Assembly (NCBI GenBank): GCA_028023455.1
Contig: JAQFVV010006341.1
Span: 1,554,001 to 1,618,000 of the forward strand
Length of the DNA: 64,000 nt
Source: Epiperipatus broadwayi
Lineage: Eukaryota; Onychophora; Udeonychophora; Euonychophora; Peripatidae
Direction of reading: 5' to 3'
Part shown: positions 36,511 to 48,415 of the stretch, piece by piece
Position numbering within the stretch: position 1 is the stretch's first letter
Layout of the letters: each line of letters starts with the position of its first letter
Notes under the pieces: generated by a model
The model's input: only the letters and a program-made list of their open reading frames with translations
What the model was told of the DNA's origin: nothing
Database searches by the model: none
Program-made: the position numbers and the translations under genes

Positions 36511-38350
36511 TATGATGATTCAGATTTGAATGAAATTAATAGGAAAATAACTGATACACTTTTAAAAACTGCAATAAGGATAGCTGATAGAAAAAAGCAG
36601 CGAGTGGCCAATGAAATTTCTACTGAGACTAAAAGATTTATAAAGAAAAGAAGGAATATGAAGATATATAAAAATGATGTGAAAAAGAGTTGATAATGAT
36701 ATAAGAAAGTATAATTGTGAACTAACAAAGGAAGCTATAGATGAGTAGTGTAAAACAATATTTTGGTATTGGTATCAAAGTTATATCTGCAATAAAAAAA
36801 ATGAAATTATTACTAAAAAAAGACATAATATCATGAAATAGGTAAGAAGAGTTCTACTAACAATTATATAGTTATAAAGAACAAATACTTCTTATATCTA
36901 TTATATCTTCCGAATTGCCCAGGAAATTAAATGAAGAAGTGAGACATACAATTAAATTTATGAAGAAGGGAAAAGCTCCAGATAATGATGGAATTATAAT
37001 CAATATATTAAAAGAAGCAGATGAAGAAATAGAAAAAAATTTGGCAAAGTTATATACAAATGTCTAAATCATAAAGGTGTTTCAGATGATTGGAAGATAT
37101 TAATATTTAAAAAAGGTGTTAAAGAAAATATTAGAAATTACAGACCTATCAGTCTTTTATCAATTATATACAAAATTTTTACCTAGATAATTATAACTCA
37201 TCTACAGAGAACATTGGATTTCAACCAACCAAAAGATTAAACTGGATTTAAAAGTAGTTTTAGTACAGTAGATCATATCCAAGTATTGAGAGAAGTTGTA
37301 AAGAGGACCAATGAATAAGAGTTGCCATTATGCTTTGAATTTGTAGATTATGAGAAGGCATTTGATTCTATAAGTATTTCTTCACTGATTAAAACATTGG
37401 GTCATCAAGGTATAAATCCAGGATATTGTCATATTCTGAAGAATATTTATAAAAATGCAACAGCAACAATTAGATTACATAATGATACTAGGAAAGTCAA
37501 CATTGAGAAGGGTGTAAGACAGGATGATTCCATATCTCCAAAACTTTTTACAACAGTGCTGCAAGAAGTATTTTGTGGGTTAAAATGGGAAGCTAAAGGA
37601 ATAAAAGTAAATGGAAATTATTTAATTCATTTGTTTTTGCAAATAATGCTTCAGAGCATCAGGAAATGTTGCAAAAGTTATCAGATGAAAGTTAGAAAGA
37701 CTAAAGTAATGTTCAATGGATTTTCTCAAAAGTTGATAATGAAGATTGATTATAGTAAGTTAGAAGTTAACAACTACACTTACCTTGGTCTGATTATTAC
37801 TGCAGATGGAATTAATAATTGATGAAATTAATCATAGAATTAAATTTGGTTGGAGTGCTTTTGGTAGAAATAACTTAAATGTTAAAAGGAAATATGCCCA
37901 TGTGTTTGAAAAGGAGGGTATTTAATAAATGTATTTTACCAGTTCTTACAGATCTGAGACTTGGACACTTATAAGAAGAGCAATATGGAGATTTCAGACC
38001 ACTCAAGAAGTATGAAGAGATGGATGTTAGGAATAACAAGAAGAGATCAAAAATGCAATACATGGGTAAGAGAACAAACAGATGATACTGACATCATTAA
38101 AAGACTGAAGTGGAGTTGAGCTGGAATATTTTTAGAAGAAATGATAACATGGAATAATTGAAATCTTTAACTGGATTCCAAGAGACTGTAAAAAACCCAG
38201 AAAGAGACCACACATGAGATGGATGGTTGAAATAAGAAAGTATGCAGGGGTGATGTGGAGAAGAGAGGCTAGAGATTGGAGAAGATGGATTAAACTTGGA
38301 GAGACATTCATCCTGCAGATGATTAATAATGGTTGATGATGCTGATGATT
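36511..38350 (+). mobile_element. RTE-type LINE, 5'-truncated, with RT domain
   Basis: It starts within the endonuclease-RT linker (NEINRKITDTLLKTAIRIAD, KRFIKKRRNM). It continues through NYRPISLLS (37137-37165), a degenerate thumb-proximal region, and the best-preserved RT block at 37322-37822: LCFEFVDYEKAFDS (RT motif A), KGVRQDDSISPKLFT (the motif usually GVRQGD, with D for G), KWEAKGIKVNGNYL, then KVMFNGFSQK and LEVNNYTYLGLIITADG. The usual FADD motif C near 37640 is changed to LFLQI by mutation. The C-terminal part (RPHMRWMVEIRK...WRREARDW) ends at NNGW followed by TGATGATGCTGATGA at about 38330-38350. Stops and frameshifts mean it is dead. Confidence 0.9.
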
Positions 38351-38429
38351 AAAAACACTCCATTTAAAATTTAATTCTATGATTAACTTCATTCATTATG
38401 TTTCTATTTGTATCAAATGGAAAATCTTT

Positions 38430-38965
38430 GTAATTTTAATGGTTCCCAATTTATGATTTATCAATTTTTATTTTCTTCAAGAAAATCCATTGAACATTAT
38501 TTTAGACCTACTTTTTTCCTTCCAATGATAATTCGTGCAATATTTTCTACAGCTGCAAAGCATCATTTGGATAAATAACAATATTGTCTGAAAAATCTAT
38601 ATGATTTGGATAATCTCCAAGTATTTTTATTTCTTTAATTTTCCATTTTAATCCACAAAATACTTATTGTAAAAGTGCTGTAAAAAGTTTTGGAGATATG
38701 GAGTGACTGTGTTGTATACCCATATCAATGTTAATCTTTCATCATTATGTAATCTAATCACTGCTATTGCATTTTGATAAATATTTTTTAAAATATGATA
38801 ATATCCTGGATACACATCTTGATAATCCAAACTTTTAATTACTGTAGAAATGTTTGTAGAATCTAATGCCTTTTTAGAATCTAGATTCTAGAAATTCAAA
38901 GCATAATGGAAACTCATATTCATTGTTCCTTTCTAATCCATTTGCATGTATAGCACAATTGTCCT
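38430..38965 (-). mobile_element. RTE-type LINE RT fragment (inverted)
   Basis: The minus strand from about 38960 reads NEYEFPLCFEFLES, then MDYQDVYPGYYHILKNIYQN with AIAVIRLHNDE (38830-38740), then TPYLQNFLQHFYNKYFVD, and on to NHIDFSDNIVI and NVQWIFL near 38490. It is collinear with the RT block of the copy at 37.3 kb but in the opposite orientation and cut short at both ends. Confidence 0.85.
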
Positions 38966-39780
38966 CAAAGCTGTAAATTGTTAATAAATAAACACAAATG
39001 AATATACTGTACTCTCATTTATATGATAAGTTATGTGTTCTACGATAAAATGTGTGCACATATATATTTCACTTTTACATTAAAAGAGCAATCAATAGCA
39101 AAGCAGTTTAAATTTACTATAAATATTCATCCCATGCAGGCCATTTTAAAATAGAACAACAATAAATAGGCCTCTTAATCATTTGGAGTACAAAACAAAA
39201 ATATAATTCATGGAGAAAAATGTCTTTACCTGAAGCAAATCAAAATCATCCATGATTATCTCAAATAGGAATGATATATCATGGAAGGCAAGTAAATATA
39301 CACAGAATTCAAGTATGGCAGATAAAATATCTAAGGATCACTATATGAAAATACACACGCATATATATCATTCTAAACAGGCAAACTACCTATAAATTTA
39401 AGTACAATAAAATCAACTTATTAAGTGACATATAGTATGCGCACATAGCATTAGACACATATATTTGCTTACATTAATGATTTTTTAATATCATCAAAGA
39501 AATAAATTTTAATTATACTAAATTTAAACTATTTAAAAAATAACCAAATCTTATATTTATTTTTTTACAAACTTATTCTTTAAAACCAACGTTGATCTAA
39601 AAGTAAATATTGACATTTTAAAACTAAATTTTGATTATTAACAATTGCAGAAATGAATTTTAACAATTCATTAGAAAAAAACAATTTAATGTAACAATAT
39701 ATAAATATGTTGTTACATTAAAATAAAAATAAATGTATTAAAAAAAAAAAACCTAAACGCTAAAATTAAAATGTTTGTTA
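38966..39780. other. GEN1: Intronic AT-rich DNA without a recognised gene
   Basis: AT-rich filler. No gene or repeat unit was recognised. Confidence 0.45.
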
Positions 39781-39784
39781 AACG

Positions 39785-40735
39785 TATATATTCGCACAGA
39801 TGCAAAACTTTAAAAAAAAAATTTTTTTATAAATAAGACTTAAAGATAAAATATTTTTGTAAATGGAAATGATTGTTTATTAATTATCCAAAAGCTGTGT
39901 AATTAAAAAGTCAGATCAAAATTAGATAAGGAATAAAGAATTAGCTTGTCCAATATAGAAGCAGCCAATAAAGGCCCGGACCATAACAAAAAAATGGAAC
40001 AGTGATGTCTTTGTTCATGAAATCCGTAGGAGGACTATAAAAAGAAAAATATTGAGCTCCAGTGGGTTTTTCGAACTTGATTTGGGGAGACGAGCGACAA
40101 GACGCACTTGTCGTTCTCTCTCACTTATTTAAAAAAAAAATGAAAAGATTGTGATACCAGAATGGAACCAGCTAATGCCACCTCCAGAACATTATTTTCC
40201 AATGGAGATGTCATGGGAATTAAAAAAACAGGAACCTGGTCTCTTCTACCATAAGCTATATTGACATTAACTCTAAATTTAAAAATAATTAAGAACTTTC
40301 GTTCAAGCTTATGAACTTCTATCTGACTTTTAAGTTTAAAATCAATTGATAATGTGTAATTTTATATATGTTTGCGTTTGATAAAAAAATCATTTCCATT
40401 TATTATTTTCTTTGTATTAATATTTATTGTTTAAATTTTAAATGAGGGAATTTAAGGTTAGGTATGGATGTTGCATAGATTCGTTAGTGGTTGATAATGT
40501 TGTGGTTTTCACATTCGATTAGAATATATAAATCAACGATGTCACTGCAAGCATCTTACGATGAATGCTATTGGGTTTTGTGTATTCCCTATGCAATTGA
40601 CATTATTGATGATTTTGTATTTTGATTGGTTGTGTTTATTTTGAAATGTTTTTAACCGTGGAATCTGTGCAGCCGATCTATACTCAACATTATAAAACAA
40701 ATTATATAAAATTCATCTGTGCGAACATATTTAAA
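39785..40735 (+). mobile_element. Possible LTR-element 5' end or element bounded by short inverted repeats
   Basis: Two observations mark this block. First, TTCGCACAGATG near 39790-39801 is perfectly inverted near 40718-40729 (CATCTGTGCGAA), with weaker matching outside. Second, 39970-40264 is less AT-rich and promoter-like. It has a TATA box (TATAAAAAG, 40036-40044), then a GC-richer leader (GACGAGCGACAAGACGCAC), then a short frame starting near 40163 that reads WNQLMPPPEHYFPMEMSWEL. That frame resembles the PPPE start of Gypsy-type Gag proteins. The frame stops at 40264. No second LTR was found. The two observations may be unrelated. Confidence 0.35.
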
Positions 40736-43229
40736 TGTTAAATTTAAGTCGGGCGTGAATGGCTATATAGTTTTGTAAAGTTATATTAAGGGAGGGTAAT
40801 CTTAGGTTATTCATTTCATAGTTGAATTGGCTCAATGGATTGGATATATGTGTGTAATTAGTAGATGTAGTATGAGATCCGCTATGGGCAGGATTGCATA
40901 TATACACCACACATCTTCCGTTTGCCTATGGATGGGTTTGTAAGACGGCAAAGGACTGCAATCCATTTCTATGGAGTTTTATGTTATTGTTCTACTCGCC
41001 AACAGATGTAGCATTCCTGTTGGTGGAGAGACAATGTCTTCTCTAACTCTACTTACTGTTCAGATGTACATTCCTGACAATATAGTATTTTGTGTTGTCG
41101 TATTTTCATGCTACATTGAATACATAAATGTATCAGATGGATTGATGCCAGTTTGACTGCGAACTTTTTGGCCTAAGGTTAAATAAGGGATAGAATATTT
41201 TCTTTTCAAATACAATCTATATAGTCTATTCATATTCGACTCACTAAATAAATATTAAACTCATTATTGAAATCTATTTAAATGTAAAATTAAAGATTAA
41301 TATAAACATCTAAAATGTTAAACTTATTCCTCAAATTAGAATGATTTTATATGTGTGTAAATAAACATTTTTACATGTTAATTTCTGGCAGTGGCTTTTA
41401 TTTTTTTTATGTTTGAGATATAAAGTTATATTTTATAATCTCTGCTGTTCCACTGAGCTAGTGACTTGGGCTAACGATCTAAATATTTAAATAAAGTGGA
41501 ATCTTAACAGCACATATCTGCCTACTCTATAAATTTTTCTAGGTTTAAATGCCTAGATGGCGCCCTGTAGAGCAGATATTGTAGTTTGCGGTGAGATTCG
41601 ATCTTCACTTGTGTTTGGATCATTATATTAAGAAACAAAAATTATTTCTTTTATCTCTCAAATATTTAAAATGTAAACTATTTTATAACTAGCTATTTGT
41701 GCCCAGTATTTTTAAAATAGAAAATATTTAAAATATATTCAAAGCCTACCACACCTTCAATTACACTGACAAAATTAAGTTTTATAATGTCTAAGAATTA
41801 AAATATTATAACTGACTTGTTGATACTAAAAGTTTATCAAATAGTTCAATAGTTATTTTAAAGTCCAAAAAATATACATGAATAGATATTATTTTTCTCT
41901 AAAAGTGGAATTCAATTATATGTACATTTTCAAGAATAGAGCTTTTTAATGATTTATTAGTGAAGTCTTCCATTTACAGGTTTCCAATCTTGGTCACAAT
42001 CAGATAGAATTGGTATGAAATTTTTCATTTACTGCTGAGATGCATATCTGTTTAACTGCATATATGAAGGTAGTTGTTACAGTGTTGGGTCAAACTCAGA
42101 AGGCAAAGTCAGATATCCTAATGGGTATGGACTACATGCTAAAGAAGTATAGTTTATATATGGAAGTCAGCAATGCATATTTATTAATTCAGTGATTGGT
42201 AGAAGTTCTGTATATATCATGATAAACAGTTAAAAGAAAAGATCAAAAGAGCTAAATTATTTTCAAACTTGGCCTTTTTATATTATTCACTTTGCAAAAC
42301 ACTTTTTTTAATTAACATGCCCACATGTTTACATAATTCTTTAATTAAACAAGCCAGTAATTATTTTAATTATTCCTGTTTTCAAAATTCCTAAATTAAA
42401 CCAGCCTACCTTTTTATACAATTCTTTGATTAAACAAGACCACATGTTTATAGATGATATTTAGCCATCTTAATCTCTGAAATATTTATAATTAGCATTT
42501 TCAAAACCTAAAAAAAATTATTTTTCCAAGAATTTTAATTAATAATAATACAAGCTAATTGAGTAAAAGTTTATGGATTATTATTTAATTAAGTTTTATT
42601 CCTGTAATATAAATTTTAAAATAGATTAAAATAAATCAGTTTATCTTTTTAAAAGTAAAGTAACATTCACTTAATTTGATTTTAAACATATTGATTTGTG
42701 TGTGTTTATAAAATACAAACCTTATATTAAAAAAAAAAAAATCTAACTTATGAAACTTGAATTTGACTTTTTCTACAATGGTTTTTCATACTTGATTTTC
42801 CATATTTCTATGATTTGCTCATATTCCCATTTTTGATTATTATATTTTGCTATTGACAAAAGGATCATACTCCATAAGTAATTCAAGTATCTCAGTGTAG
42901 AGGCTGTTTTTTGAGGAATAATTATTTCTGTATTACCACAAAAGACTAATCCATAAAATGAAAAACTTTGTAATTGAAAGTACCTTTTGTAATAATTTTA
43001 CCCAGTATTCTTTTTTTCTTTGTCTATTAGATTTTCAATTTTAAATCATTTCATATAGAAATCCATACCATCCAAAAGATATGAGTTGTAGATAGAGTTA
43101 TTTTTTAGTCTGAAAACACCTGCCAATATATACATATTATTCAATGTCTGTATTTTTCAAAGCAATATACATAATTATATAATTGAACATTTATAAATAC
43201 AATAATTAAATAATTAAAAATTTTATTCA
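40736..43229. other. GEN1: Intronic DNA, no gene recognised; some GC-richer patches
   Basis: About 40740-41170 and 41540-41610 are less AT-rich and hold several CpG (for example CTAGATGGCGCCCTGTAG). This looks like fragments of a younger repeat, but nothing was identified. A degenerate direct repeat of about 90 bp (ATAATTCTTTAATTAAACAAG) lies at 42320-42450. Confidence 0.4.
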
Positions 43230-44330
43230 CTTAGGAGCGCTTTCGATTATTCTAGTAATCTTTGTCAACTAAAACTTTGAAAGGCTAACCTTGCCACAAT
43301 TCCGTGATCTTAATGTTTTCTTTTATTGTTATTTTTTTCATTTTGCAATATTTTTACATTATTAAAATTGAAGTCAAAACCATAAATACATGACTTATTA
43401 TGGTCGTAAAAAACAGATGCTGAAATATTATCTACTATACAATTTTGTTTCGATTTCTGAACCCATTTAATAATAGCAAGTGCTCTTTAGTTATTTTTTT
43501 CAATGTACATCTTGATTCACTTATACATTCACTGCCACACCTACATATCTATTTATAAATGACATAATTTTTAATTATAAATGAGGTTTTATCTTTGGAG
43601 TTATTTATTAATTTGTTTAATGTAGGAAGTGTGTGAAATGCAATATCACATATACCTTTATAAATTTTCCTTATAAAATTTACTTGATCATTTGAAATAT
43701 ATGGTATTGATATCCATATTTTTTTATTAGCAGGAAAATCAATATTATTATTAAAATTTTTATTCTTATATTTTGTATTAAAATCTTTAATAACATTATA
43801 TATATGATTATAATTGTAGCCAACATTGAACAATTCATTCGAATATATTTCAATATTTTTGCCTTTATCTGATGAATATTTGCAAAGACTATTATTTCTA
43901 AATAAGAAGGACTTCAAATCTTCTATTTTGTGTGACATTGGCACTTTTGAATTATATGGAATATAATCTCTTTTTACTATTGGTTTAATGGTCATACAGT
44001 AATCCAGAATACATTGATTTCTAGTTATTTTAAGATCAAGAAACTGAACGCACATTCAATTTTTATTTGTTTTATCTATTTTAGACCTTTTAAATCATTT
44101 AATTCTTTAAACAAATCATTAACTGTTTGGTTTGACATATACAAAAACATCATCATATTTCTTTTTTGATAATATTCCTTTTTCAAAATATTTTCTTTAT
44201 ATGTAGAAACTACAAAATTACCATATTGCACATTAGCCAAAGTAGTTAGAGAATTAAGTAAAAATTGTTTTAAAAAGTGCAAAAGTGGATGAAATCTCTT
44301 ATTACCTAATATACTGAATCTTCATCTGAG
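43230..44330 (-). mobile_element. Penelope-like retroelement (RT thumb plus GIY-YIG remnant)
   Basis: Going down the minus strand: a reverse-transcriptase catalytic motif KYDDVFVY (about 44170-44145; the family has YVDD and one codon is missing), then SNQTVNDLFKELNDL. After a frameshift comes a 168-codon open frame (44055-43549) beginning VQFLDLKITRN. It continues PYNSKVPMSHK, WISIPYISNDQVNFIRKIYKG and NKLINNSKDKT, the order seen in Penelope RT ends. Further on, CGSECISESRCTLKKI and YGFDF..NVKILQNEKN (about 43540-43330) match the GIY-YIG endonuclease tail through frameshifts. The N-terminal RT part is missing or unrecognisable. The copy is dead. Penelope-like elements integrate using RT and GIY-YIG. 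Confidence 0.85.
43234..43268 (-). other. Hammerhead-like hairpin motif at the 3' end of the 43-kb Penelope element
   Basis: The minus strand reads TTGACAA-A, stem GATTA, loop CTAGAA, stem TAATC, then GAAAGCG. It lies just downstream of the GIY-YIG-like coding remnant. This is where Penelope-like elements often carry hammerhead ribozyme motifs in their terminal repeats. The core departs from CTGATGA at three positions. Confidence 0.5.
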
Positions 44331-45323
44331 ATAACTTAAAAAACTTCTTCATTGGATGCATTTGTTGCTGCCTTGCATTGAAGCTCAGGATCAACTAAGT
44401 TTGGACTTTTAATAAGCAGTCTTCTTCCATATCTTCTATTGTTGTATTTTTTTTGTTGGCTTACTCCATTTACCAGACCTTTTCTTTTTTTGGCATGACT
44501 ATTCTGAAGTGTGAAACAATTGCTGATAACAGATTTAATGTAAATGTATTTATGTAATTTTCTGGTCAATATGACTGAATAGAACCACTTTCACCTAATT
44601 ATTGAATGCAACAATGTTTGGTAAGAAAGGTTGTACTTAATAAAAATAAGGAAAAATGGATGTCATTAATAGTAAATTTTATTCAGTCCAAAATAAAATA
44701 TATTAAAAAGAAATTCATATGAATATGAAGATCAGTTTAGTGATGGAGATTTTTTTTTTTATCTTTCTTTTTAATAAAACAGATTTTTTTTATATAACAG
44801 TTAATTACATCCAAGCAATGAAAGTAGAAAACAGGACTTCCAAGAAATATAATGGGAAGAAGATTGAGGAATTTCTGTATATATTAAAGATTGTTCAGGA
44901 GATCTTATGATATTTAAGCATCAATAGTAACAGAAATAAGATGCGATCCATGGAGGTTTAGTTCTCAAGATATGAATATAACTTAGAAGTTATATATATA
45001 CATCATCTTTTAAATTATATTTGTAACTAATAAACATTAAATAATTAAACTTGAAATATATAAACAATAATTAAAATGATGGCAAAAGTGATTATATGCA
45101 AAAACAACAACATTGAAATAGTAAGAAAACATTTCAGTGAACTTGACATTATACTAAGCTACATTATTATTATAATTTATAAAAACATTGTTCAATATAA
45201 ATAAAAATATTTACATATGTTTAAGTTTTCATCTAATAATGCTGTATTGTAAATTGTAAAAATTTCACAAACATCATTAACAAAAATCATATAATAAGTA
45301 ATTTAAAGTGATTAATTAAATCT
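44331..45323. other. GEN1: Intronic sequence, no gene recognised
   Basis: A minus-strand frame at 44569-44336 (KKYNNRRYGRRLLIKSPNLV) is of unknown origin and may be part of the neighbouring element. The rest is AT-rich filler. Confidence 0.35.
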
Positions 45324-45918
45324 TCACACTCTCAGTTCCAAATGCTTCAGATTGGCCCATACATATAGCTTGGGGAAAAAGATAGAGTGATTCATTCTAT
45401 CTTTTAAAAAGATTTTATCTTGTGTTAGGAAAGGAGAATATTCATTATAAATAGCATTCCATCTATAAAGCATATATGCTGTGGTGTATGCTGTGTTATT
45501 ATTATAATGTCTTAGAAAACTAAATAACGTAAGCCTGATTGGCATTCACTATATTAAAAATTAATTACACGAGTTTATCATATGTGTGCAATATGATCTC
45601 ATGGCTGTGAACACCAATGTCAAATTTCAAACCAATAAAAATGAAAGAATATTTTGCCAGAAAATAATAGAACTGTTCTTTACATTGTAAAGTCTGTATG
45701 ATATCAAAAACCATCATATGACATGGATGTGTATCAGTACAATGTTTCTTTTTGGAGTATGGGTGTTTACTACAAATATACTGATTAAACTCTTTTAAGA
45801 ATAAATATTTATATTTTGAGCCCGCTTTGCAAATGAATAACTTTTGAGTTTTTGTTAAGTCTCTGTAAGCAAATTCAGTTGACAATGCTCTCTGGGCTGT
45901 AGTCCTTAAAATGGTCAC
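45324..45918 (-). pseudogene. Unrecognised decayed coding stretch
   Basis: Two consecutive minus-strand frames of 117 and 73 codons (45918-45565 and 45545-45324) have mixed, non-simple amino-acid composition, including CSKHPYSKKKHCTDTHPC, which is unusual for this AT-rich background. I do not recognise the protein. A fragment of the adjacent LINE (see 45930-46280) or another transposon ORF is the likeliest source. Confidence 0.3.
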
Positions 45919-45929
45919 ATTCTTTGAGT

Positions 45930-46280
45930 CTTTCTATACCTTTTTGTTAATATTTGAATGCCATCAATGATGTTATAACCACTTTTAAATTTGGTTTGTT
46001 CTTTTGTTTGACTGAGTTTAAAGTTTCATGTAGATACATTGTAATATGTTGTAAAGATCTAATATAGAAGTGATAGGCTTGTAATTTTTAATACCATCCT
46101 ACTTACCTTTTTTAAATTTTCGAATTATTCCATATCTTTAATTTCATCATTAACTGAGATTTTTCATTCTTCATATATTAACATATATTTTTCATCCCAA
46201 TAATTGATTATCACTTCCTGTGTTGAATCTATTAAGCCTTTTTCAGCCTTAAATCATATTTTGTAATAGAATATAATCCA
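45930..46280 (-). mobile_element. LINE reverse-transcriptase scrap (RTE-like)
   Basis: The minus strand reads, over frameshifts, ENLKKVSRMVLK near 46120 and YNIIDGIQILTKRYRKTQ near 45970-45915. These resemble the KKG..., NYRPI and GY.TIDHIQ stretches of RTE-type RT. It is short and heavily mutated. Confidence 0.4.
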
Positions 46281-46543
46281 ATTCTATAATATCTTATTAA
46301 AAATCTTTTCATACCATTTTTACTTTGGATTGTATTTAAAGAAAAAAAAATTTGCAATGTGCAACATTTTTTTTTTTTTGGTATAAATTCTACAAATCTC
46401 AACATTCTTTATTTTTTCCTTTAAGAAAATCTAATTAATTTGAACTACTTTTTGTGTGACATTATTTTTTATGTTGTTTTTTTTTTAAAAAAATATTTTG
46501 AAAAGTTTATGTACTATTTTTCTTTACATGTGTGTCTTTGTAG

Positions 46544-46742
46544 AAATTTGTTTTTTCGGGTAATGCATTTGCTAGAATTAGATGTCAAACTTGTGTTCGT
46601 CATTGAAGGAAAGGCTCCAGAATTGAAGAGATCTGTCATTAATAAAAGATATCAAACTCTTGGAAATATTCCATTAGAGAGGCAAGAAGAGTTATCAAAT
46701 ACAGCTCTTAGCCGACCTTATTTTCAAGTTTGGCTTAAAGAG
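46544..46742 (+). CDS. GEN1: GEN1, second coding exon
   Basis: The exon follows a pyrimidine-rich acceptor (TGTGTCTTTGTAG) and is in phase with the first. Its first base A completes R54, then NLFFRVMHLLELDVKLVFVI (residues 55-74) followed by EGKAPELKRSVINKRYQTLG and the rest to LKE at residue 120. The LVFVIEG strand holds E75 at the position of the corresponding acidic residue of human GEN1, and RNLFF matches exactly. The exon ends GAG|GTGAGT, a strong donor, in phase 0. The segment after NKRYQ is three residues longer than in human GEN1, inside a variable loop. The open frame upstream of 46544 is intron read-through. Confidence 0.93.
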
Positions 46743-46864
46743 GTGAGTTATCATTTTTATAAATAATATAATAATACCAACAACATCATATGATCTCCCA
46801 TAAGCTTTCTCTTAAAGTATATCAAATTGTATAGTGCTATAAAATCCTCAGTTCCAGACTGACT

Positions 46865-46888
46865 GGTTTTGGCCTTTGCCTTCATCAG
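46865..46888 (-). other. Hammerhead-like hairpin motif, isolated
   Basis: The minus strand reads a perfect CTGATGA, then A, short stem GGC, loop AAAG, stem GCC, then AAAAC where GAAAC is expected. No Penelope coding sequence is adjacent, so it could be a solo terminal repeat. Confidence 0.4.
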
Positions 46889-46899
46889 GGAAGATTAGG

Positions 46900-48400
46900 A
46901 TTCAAAGGTGGATTTAATGCACTAATGCATTTAGAAGCTACCTTTTGTTTTTTAATATTATTCAAGTTAATTACTTGAGATTTTAAAAAATTCTTAAGAT
47001 TTAAAACCAGACTAAGTTACTCTCATAGTTATATGGTTCTAATGGCAGATTAATTTCTGCACATTTTTGAAACCATCATGTGATCTTTAATATGCTTTCG
47101 AAGACAATTATGTGATGTCATTGCTAGTATTAATCTTTCTAGACAAAAAGTAGAAGCAGCTTAGACTGAAGTCTCACAAATATATAGAAACTAATTATGT
47201 TCACTTGAGTTTGAAACCGTAAATTTCAGGTTAATAGATTAAGTAGTACAAAAGATTAAAACATGGTTGCTAGATACATAAGTGCATTAGTTTCAGCTTT
47301 GATTTTTTTTTTATTGACAAAGGCTTTAGAGTATAGAGAAAATACATATTCTTGGATTAATATAATAACTTTCATTTTGTTTGGATTAAAATGAATGGTA
47401 TTTAGAAAATAATAAACTATTAATAAGTATTTTAGGAAATGCTGGCCTTTAATGGTGAAATCGATGTTGATTGGAGTGCAATATAAGTGTGCCTGAAAAA
47501 CTAAGCTGTTGAGTAAGTGGTAGTTGCAAATTCATTTTCGAATTTTTCATAATGGCTAAAGGTGATTCTATTATGATGTCAACTCTTGATGTTCATATTT
47601 TCTATGTATTTAAATTTGTCTCATTAGATGGCCAAAGCTAGCCTAATTATTAATATTTCAAGCAAATGCTCAGATATCATCTGATTGGATTAAGTGTTTT
47701 CTATTCCTGGTAGTCTCAAAAGTTTTAACCTGCACAGACAAGTTTTCTGGTCATTCTTTTTCATATTCTTTTTCATACTGTAGCTACAACTGTTCTGATC
47801 ATTAATTTTAAAGATATATCTCTTTGTCTAATGATTTGTTTTAGGCATTTTGTTGCCTGGTGTCACTTTATGATGAATATCTTGACTGTTGGATAATGTG
47901 TAGATAAAGGAGGCAAAAACTATCAATAATTTGTTAAAATATGGAATTTGATCTGTATGTTCATTCTGGATTTATGGGTGTATATGATGGATTAGCGTGA
48001 AAGGGGTGGGGTGGGGGTAAAAAGAATGTTTGCAGTATTTCTTCTTCAAAGCATGTGTTAATATAAGTAGAAAAAGATGTGATATTTTATTAATGTATAC
48101 CATCTTAGCTAAAGATTTAATATCATCTGCAGTTAATTGACAACTATTTAATTATTGGATTAATATCAGATCTATATAACTATACAAACAAATAGACTTG
48201 GAGTATTTTGAATTTCAGGCTGTTAACTTAAAAAAAAATTGAATGATTTATTGAGGCTTCTGAAAAATATAGAATTTTATTGGTTTGTCTGAAGATGAGA
48301 ATATTAGAGTTTAAATATGCAACTTGTTATTTAACCATAGTCAGTGTAAAAAGGGTTAAACACTCTTTAGGATATAAATTTAAGATTTTTTTTATTATTC
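46900..48400. other. GEN1: Intronic AT-rich DNA without a recognised gene
   Basis: AT-rich filler with a short G-rich stretch (GGGGTGGGGTGGGGG, about 48003-48017). No gene was recognised. Confidence 0.45.
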
Positions 48401-48415
48401 TATAAGGGATACCTT

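Larger units (their letters stand above)
16764..46543 (+). other. GEN1: GEN1 intron 1 (~29.8 kb)
   Basis: The intron starts GTACTT after R54 codon bases AG and ends TTTGTAG. The reading frame and the GEN1 protein continue exactly across it (KPYLR then NLFF). It is filled with transposon relics, listed separately, and AT-rich filler. Confidence 0.85.

Noticed and set aside
46440-46543. Upstream part of the 108-codon frame containing GEN1 exon 2
   Set aside because: Intron read-through: GEN1 similarity begins exactly at NLFF after the TTTGTAG acceptor.
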